Program-made: the position numbers and the translations under genes
Assembly: GCF_004792695.1 (NCBI RefSeq)
Contig: NZ_SRXU01000002.1
Location: 248,001-312,000, forward strand
DNA length: 64,000 nucleotides
Direction: 5' to 3'
Source: Sphingomonas naasensis
Lineage (GTDB): Bacteria; Pseudomonadota; Alphaproteobacteria; Sphingomonadales; Sphingomonadaceae
In this document: in pieces, positions 60,406 to 64,000 of the stretch
Numbering within the stretch: the first letter of the stretch is position 1
How the letters are laid out: each line of letters starts with the position of its first letter
The notes under the pieces: generated by a model
Told to the model about the DNA's origin: nothing
What the model saw: the letters and a program-made list of their open reading frames with translations, nothing else
Database searches by the model: none

Positions 60406-63400
60406 TCAGAGCAAGGAAGGCTGCACCTCCGACGGCTTGCTGACTGCCACCTCGCCGGCCAGCGCGGTCATGCCGACATAATCGAGCTTGCCCGTCCCGA
60501 GCACCGGCAGCGCCGCCAGCGGGCGGATGTCGCGCGGTATCGCGAGCTCGGCGACGCCATTGGCCTTGCCCCATGCCTGGAGCTCGGCCGCCTTGGCGCC
60601 CTGCCGCGTGGTGAACAGCACCAATTGCTCGCCCTTGCGCGGATCGGCGCGGGTGACGACCGCGTGGTCGGCATCGGGCCAGACGCTGGCGGCATAGCCC
60701 TCGACCGCGGGCAGCGACACCATCTCGCCGCCGATCTTGGCGAAGCGCTTGGCGCGCCCGCGGATCGTCACGAAGCCCTGCTCGTCGAGCGTGACGATGT
60801 CGCCGGTGTCGTGCCACCCGCCTTCGGGCGGCTGCAGCACGCCGGGCGCATCGGCCTTCATATAGCCCGCCATGATGTTGGGTCCGCGGATCGACAGCTT
60901 GCCGCCCTCCTCGATCCCCGGCACCGGCTCGACCTTCGCCTCGATGCCCGGCAGCAGCCGGCCGACGCTGCCTGCCCTGAAGTGCATCGGCGTGTTGACC
61001 GCGATCACCGGCGCGGCCTCGGTCGCGCCATAGCCTTCGAAAAGCCGCACGCCGAACTTCTCGCTCCAGACTTTCCGGGTTTCGTCGCGAACGCGCTCGG
61101 CGCCGGCGAAGACATAGCGCAGCGCGTAGAAATCATAGCTGTGCGCCATGCGCGCATAGCCGGCGAGGAAGGTGTCGGTACCGAACAGGATCGTCGCATT
61201 CGCGTCATAAGCCAGCGCCGGCACGATCCGGTAATGGAGCGGGTTCGGATAGAGCAAGGTGCGGATGCCGCTCAGGATCGGCAGCAACGTTCCTCCGGTC
61301 AGCCCGAAGCTGTGGAACACCGGCAGCGCGTTGAGCACGAGGTCGGACGAGTTGAAGTCGATCCGCGCCGAGAGCTGCTGGCAATTGGCCAGCAGGTTGC
61401 GATGGGTGAGCACCACGCCCTTGGGCAGCCCCTCGCTGCCGCTGGTGAACAGGATCACCGCAGGGCTGTCGGAGGCGATTCCGCGGCGGCGATGCAGGCG
61501 TCCTGCCCAGCGCGCGGCGAACAGCGCGCGGAGCTTGGCGATCGTCCCGATGCGCGCGGCGACGTCCTCGAGATAAAGGATGCGGCGTCCCTCGGCCTCG
61601 AGCCCCTCGACGATCGGCTCGAGCTTGCCCTGCGTCACGAACGCGCGCGCTGTGATGATCGTGTGGACTTCCGCGGCGGTGCACGCCGCCTTCAGATTGG
61701 CGAGGCCCGCGGTGTAGTTGAGCATCGCCGGGACCCGGCCGATCCGCTGGAGCGCGAAGAAGGTCGCGACCACGCCGGCGACGTTAGGAAGCAGGACGCC
61801 CACTGCCTCGCCCTGCCGGGTGAACGGCTCGAACGCGCGGCCCAGCGCCATGCTGCCGACGACGAGCTTCTTGTAGCTCATCGGCTCACGCCTGACGTCC
61901 TCGACCACCTTCGCGCTGCCGCCATTGACGTCCTTGGCGTCGAGCAGCGCCTGGAACAGCGTGCGATCCACGTCCGAGGTCGCGAAGATCATCGTGCTCA
62001 TTTCGTCGTAGAGCCGACGCCCGGCGATCGCGCGACGCTGGCGCGCGGGCATCGTGCCGGCGATCTCGACGCGTCGCGGCGGCAGCACGGTCAGCGTGAT
62101 CTTCGGGAAGGTCCGCAGCCGCACCTTGCCACGCAGCTTGGAGAAGGACGAATATTGCGCGCCATCGATGCGCACCGGGACGATCGGCGCATCGGCCTTG
62201 TCGGCGACCATGCCAGGGCCGTCGAACACCTTCATCAGCGCGCCGGTGACGGTGATCCGCCCCTCGGGGAAGATCACCAGCGTGTTGCCCGCCTTGACGG
62301 CCTTGACCATCGCCTTGGTCGACATCGGGTTGGTCGGATCGACCGGGAATGCGCGAAACAGCTTGAGCGCCGGCTTGATCCAGAAGCTGTTGGCGACCGC
62401 GGTGTGCACCGCGAAGACCGGCTTGCCGGGCAGGAACACCGCGAGCAGCAGCCCGTCGAGCCACGAAACATGGTTGACCACCACCACCGCGCGATCGCCC
62501 GGCCGCGGCATGTTCTCCGCGCCGTGGACCTCGACGCGGTAGAGGAATTGCAGCGTCGTGCGGATCAGTCGCTTGATCACCGTCTCGGGCAGCAGCCAGC
62601 ACGAGATCAGCGCGACGACCAGCGTGGCGAAGCCCATCACCGCGATCACCGCGGGGATCGATACCCCCGCCCCCGCCATGCCCGCGACGATCGCCATCAC
62701 CGCCACCGCGACGATCGCATTGACGATGTTGTTCGCGGCGATGATCCGCGAGCGCTCGGCGACCGGGCTGTTGGTCTGGAGCAGCGCGTAGAGCGGGACG
62801 ATGAACATGCCGCCCGAAAAGGCGAGCACGGTCAGCGCGAGCAGGATGTGCCAGCTGCCGGGCGCCTGGACGAAGGCGGCGATATCGGCGCCCGGCGCGG
62901 TGATCACGAAGCCGCGCGTCGCCAGCCACAGATCGATCAGGCTCCCCGCCATCAGCAGCGCCGACGCCGGCACGTAGCGCGCCGAGACCCGACCCTTGAG
63001 CAGCCGGTTCACCGCGAGCGAGCCGAGCGCGATCGAGATCGAGAAGACGAGCAGGAACAGCGTGACCACCGGCTTGCCCGCACCGAGCGTGTTCGAGACG
63101 AGCGGCGCGAAATCGTTGAGCAGCACCGCGCCCACCGCGAAGAACCAGCTGATCCCGAGGATGCACAGCCACACGTCGCGCCCGTCATGCGCGGTGCGGA
63201 GCACCTGCCAGGTCGAGCGCAGCGGATTGGGATCGACCCGCAGCCCGGGCGCGGCGGGCGGCGCCGCGGGGACGAAGAAGCTCGCGACCAGCCCGGCGCC
63301 CGCGAGCGCGGTGGCGATCAGCCCGGCTTCCCAGGGCGGCATGAAATTGGGCAGCAGCTGGCCGCCGAGGATCGCGAGGAAGGTCCCCGCCTCGATCATG

Positions 63401-63843
63401 CCGGTGCCGCCCATGATCTCGTCCGCGCCGAGATGCTGCGGCAGGATCGAATATTTGACCGGGCCGAAGATCGTCGAATGGCAGCCCATGAAGAACAGCG
63501 CGAGCAGCAGCAGCGGTACCGATTGCAGCCACAGCCCGGCGAGTCCGACGGCCATGAAGCCGACTTCGGCAAGCTTCACCGCACGCACGAGCTTCGCCTT
63601 GTCCCACGCATCGGCGATTTGCCCGGCGAGCGCCGAGAACAGGAAATAGGGGATGAAGAACACGCCCGTCGCGATCGCCGCCAGCATCGCCGACCGATTG
63701 GGATCGGTGGCGTAGAGCGTGAAGTTGACGAGGAACAGCATCGCATATTTGAGCGCGTTGTCGTTGAACGCGCCGAGGAACTGGACGACGAACAACGGGC
63801 CGAAACGGCGCTTGGCAAGCAACGAGAAGTCAGGCGCGGACAT
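60406..63843 (-). CDS. aas: Fused lysophospholipid transporter, acyltransferase and acyl-ACP synthetase (LplT-Aas)
   Basis: This 1145-residue inner-membrane fusion has three parts. The first is an MFS-type LplT part at about residues 1-410 with some 12 membrane spans (VVQFLGAFNDNALKYAMLF). The second is a PlsC acyltransferase at about 420-620 with VVNHVSWLDGLLL and IFPEGRI. The third is an AMP-binding acyl-activating domain at about 660-1140 with LFTSGSEGLPKGVVLTHRN, YGATEAAPV and WHDTGDIV. It would flip lysophospholipids inward and re-acylate them, as LplT and Aas do as separate proteins in E. coli. The start at 63843 is two bases after the preceding stop. It appears unrelated to the glycan loci. 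Confidence 0.93.
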   Translation of the reverse strand: MSAPDFSLLAKRRFGPLFVVQFLGAFNDNALKYAMLFLVNFTLYATDPNRSAMLAAIATGVFFIPYFLFSALAGQIADAWDKAKLVRAVKLAEVGFMAVGLAGLWLQSVPLLLLALFFMGCHSTIFGPVKYSILPQHLGADEIMGGTGMIEAGTFLAILGGQLLPNFMPPWEAGLIATALAGAGLVASFFVPAAPPAAPGLRVDPNPLRSTWQVLRTAHDGRDVWLCILGISWFFAVGAVLLNDFAPLVSNTLGAGKPVVTLFLLVFSISIALGSLAVNRLLKGRVSARYVPASALLMAGSLIDLWLATRGFVITAPGADIAAFVQAPGSWHILLALTVLAFSGGMFIVPLYALLQTNSPVAERSRIIAANNIVNAIVAVAVMAIVAGMAGAGVSIPAVIAVMGFATLVVALISCWLLPETVIKRLIRTTLQFLYRVEVHGAENMPRPGDRAVVVVNHVSWLDGLLLAVFLPGKPVFAVHTAVANSFWIKPALKLFRAFPVDPTNPMSTKAMVKAVKAGNTLVIFPEGRITVTGALMKVFDGPGMVADKADAPIVPVRIDGAQYSSFSKLRGKVRLRTFPKITLTVLPPRRVEIAGTMPARQRRAIAGRRLYDEMSTMIFATSDVDRTLFQALLDAKDVNGGSAKVVEDVRREPMSYKKLVVGSMALGRAFEPFTRQGEAVGVLLPNVAGVVATFFALQRIGRVPAMLNYTAGLANLKAACTAAEVHTIITARAFVTQGKLEPIVEGLEAEGRRILYLEDVAARIGTIAKLRALFAARWAGRLHRRRGIASDSPAVILFTSGSEGLPKGVVLTHRNLLANCQQLSARIDFNSSDLVLNALPVFHSFGLTGGTLLPILSGIRTLLYPNPLHYRIVPALAYDANATILFGTDTFLAGYARMAHSYDFYALRYVFAGAERVRDETRKVWSEKFGVRLFEGYGATEAAPVIAVNTPMHFRAGSVGRLLPGIEAKVEPVPGIEEGGKLSIRGPNIMAGYMKADAPGVLQPPEGGWHDTGDIVTLDEQGFVTIRGRAKRFAKIGGEMVSLPAVEGYAASVWPDADHAVVTRADPRKGEQLVLFTTRQGAKAAELQAWGKANGVAELAIPRDIRPLAALPVLGTGKLDYVGMTALAGEVAVSKPSEVQPSLL

Positions 63844-63845
63844 GA

Positions 63846-64000
63846 TTACCCCCGGATGTCTGCTGCGACGGTATCGGCGGAGTGTGACTCATCGGTCAAC
63901 GGCGTTTCGGGGGCCGCATCGGGCAGATAGCGGCTGTACAGCCACCCCATGCCGATCAGGCTGAACCCCAGCGCCGCGAACGATGCGATACGCAGCAGGC
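63846..64000 (-). CDS. C-terminal end of a membrane protein (DUF2339-like), partial
   Basis: The last 51 codons are visible. They encode one hydrophobic segment (LLRIASFAALGFSLIGMGWL) followed by YSRYLPDAAPE and a hydrophilic tail ending DIRG. This resembles the C terminus of DUF2339 polytopic membrane proteins, but too little is present to be certain. The stop lies two bases before the LplT-Aas start, so the two are likely co-transcribed. Confidence 0.55.
   Translation of the reverse strand, partial: LLRIASFAALGFSLIGMGWLYSRYLPDAAPETPLTDESHSADTVAADIRG

Noticed and set aside
60625..63930. An 1101-codon plus-strand frame opposite LplT-Aas
   Set aside because: His/Arg/Asp-rich antisense shadow; the opposite strand has clear membrane, PlsC and AMP-binding motifs.

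Overview
The window is GC-rich, gene-dense DNA that looks like the chromosome of a sphingomonad or close alphaproteobacterial relative. The signs are three TonB-dependent receptors (two of the Caulobacter/Xanthomonas carbohydrate type), a FecI/FecR pair, a TorF-like porin, many exported glycosidases, large autotransporters and an RTX protease. No rRNA, tRNA, CRISPR, transposase or phage gene was seen. The theme is capture and breakdown of complex glycans, plus very large surface or secreted proteins.

Region 1 (1-9626, minus strand) is one co-oriented carbohydrate-utilisation locus: ECF sigma factor, FecR anti-sigma, TonB receptor with an N-terminal signalling domain, GH92 alpha-mannosidase, GH105 unsaturated-uronyl hydrolase, ROK manno(fructo)kinase and KduI (cut by the window edge). 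The last four genes overlap by 4-8 bases. The enzymes would release mannose and a 4,5-unsaturated uronic acid and feed both into metabolism, which fits a mannose- and glucuronate-containing glycan such as a xanthan-type side chain.

Region 2 (9835-14139) is a metal-type island: a molbindin (Mop) gene with two frameshifts, a ModE-type DNA-binding protein, a frameshifted MbnH/MauG-like di-heme cytochrome, a small exported protein and a divergent TonB receptor. The divergent promoter carries TATAT/ATATA elements like ModE sites.

Region 3 (14313-23440) has a regulator with two helix-turn-helix segments fused to an alpha/beta-hydrolase domain that lacks its nucleophile and histidine. An intergenic region full of hairpins and a 2297-residue autotransporter follow.

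Region 4 (23536-30081, minus) is a translationally coupled signalling operon: CHASE3-GAF hybrid kinase with three receivers, CheR, CheB, and a soluble REC-HK-REC kinase.

Region 5 (30330-41972) holds a 2160-residue serralysin-like RTX metalloprotease with its own terminator, a small lipoprotein, a second GH92, two uncharacterised minus-strand genes and a universal stress protein.

Region 6 (42176-48830) holds a second autotransporter with a duplicated passenger module, a GH84 beta-N-acetylglucosaminidase and a TorF-like porin.

Region 7 (48852-60397) is a second uronate-glycan locus. A DUF2264/DUF4861/GH2 operon is divergent from a GntR/FadR regulator, which is followed by a TonB receptor, a second GH105 and a second KduI. 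In both glycan loci a strong hairpin lies between the TonB receptor and the first enzyme gene, probably setting receptor expression above enzyme expression. The window ends with a fused LplT-PlsC-acyl-ACP synthetase and the 3' end of a membrane protein gene.
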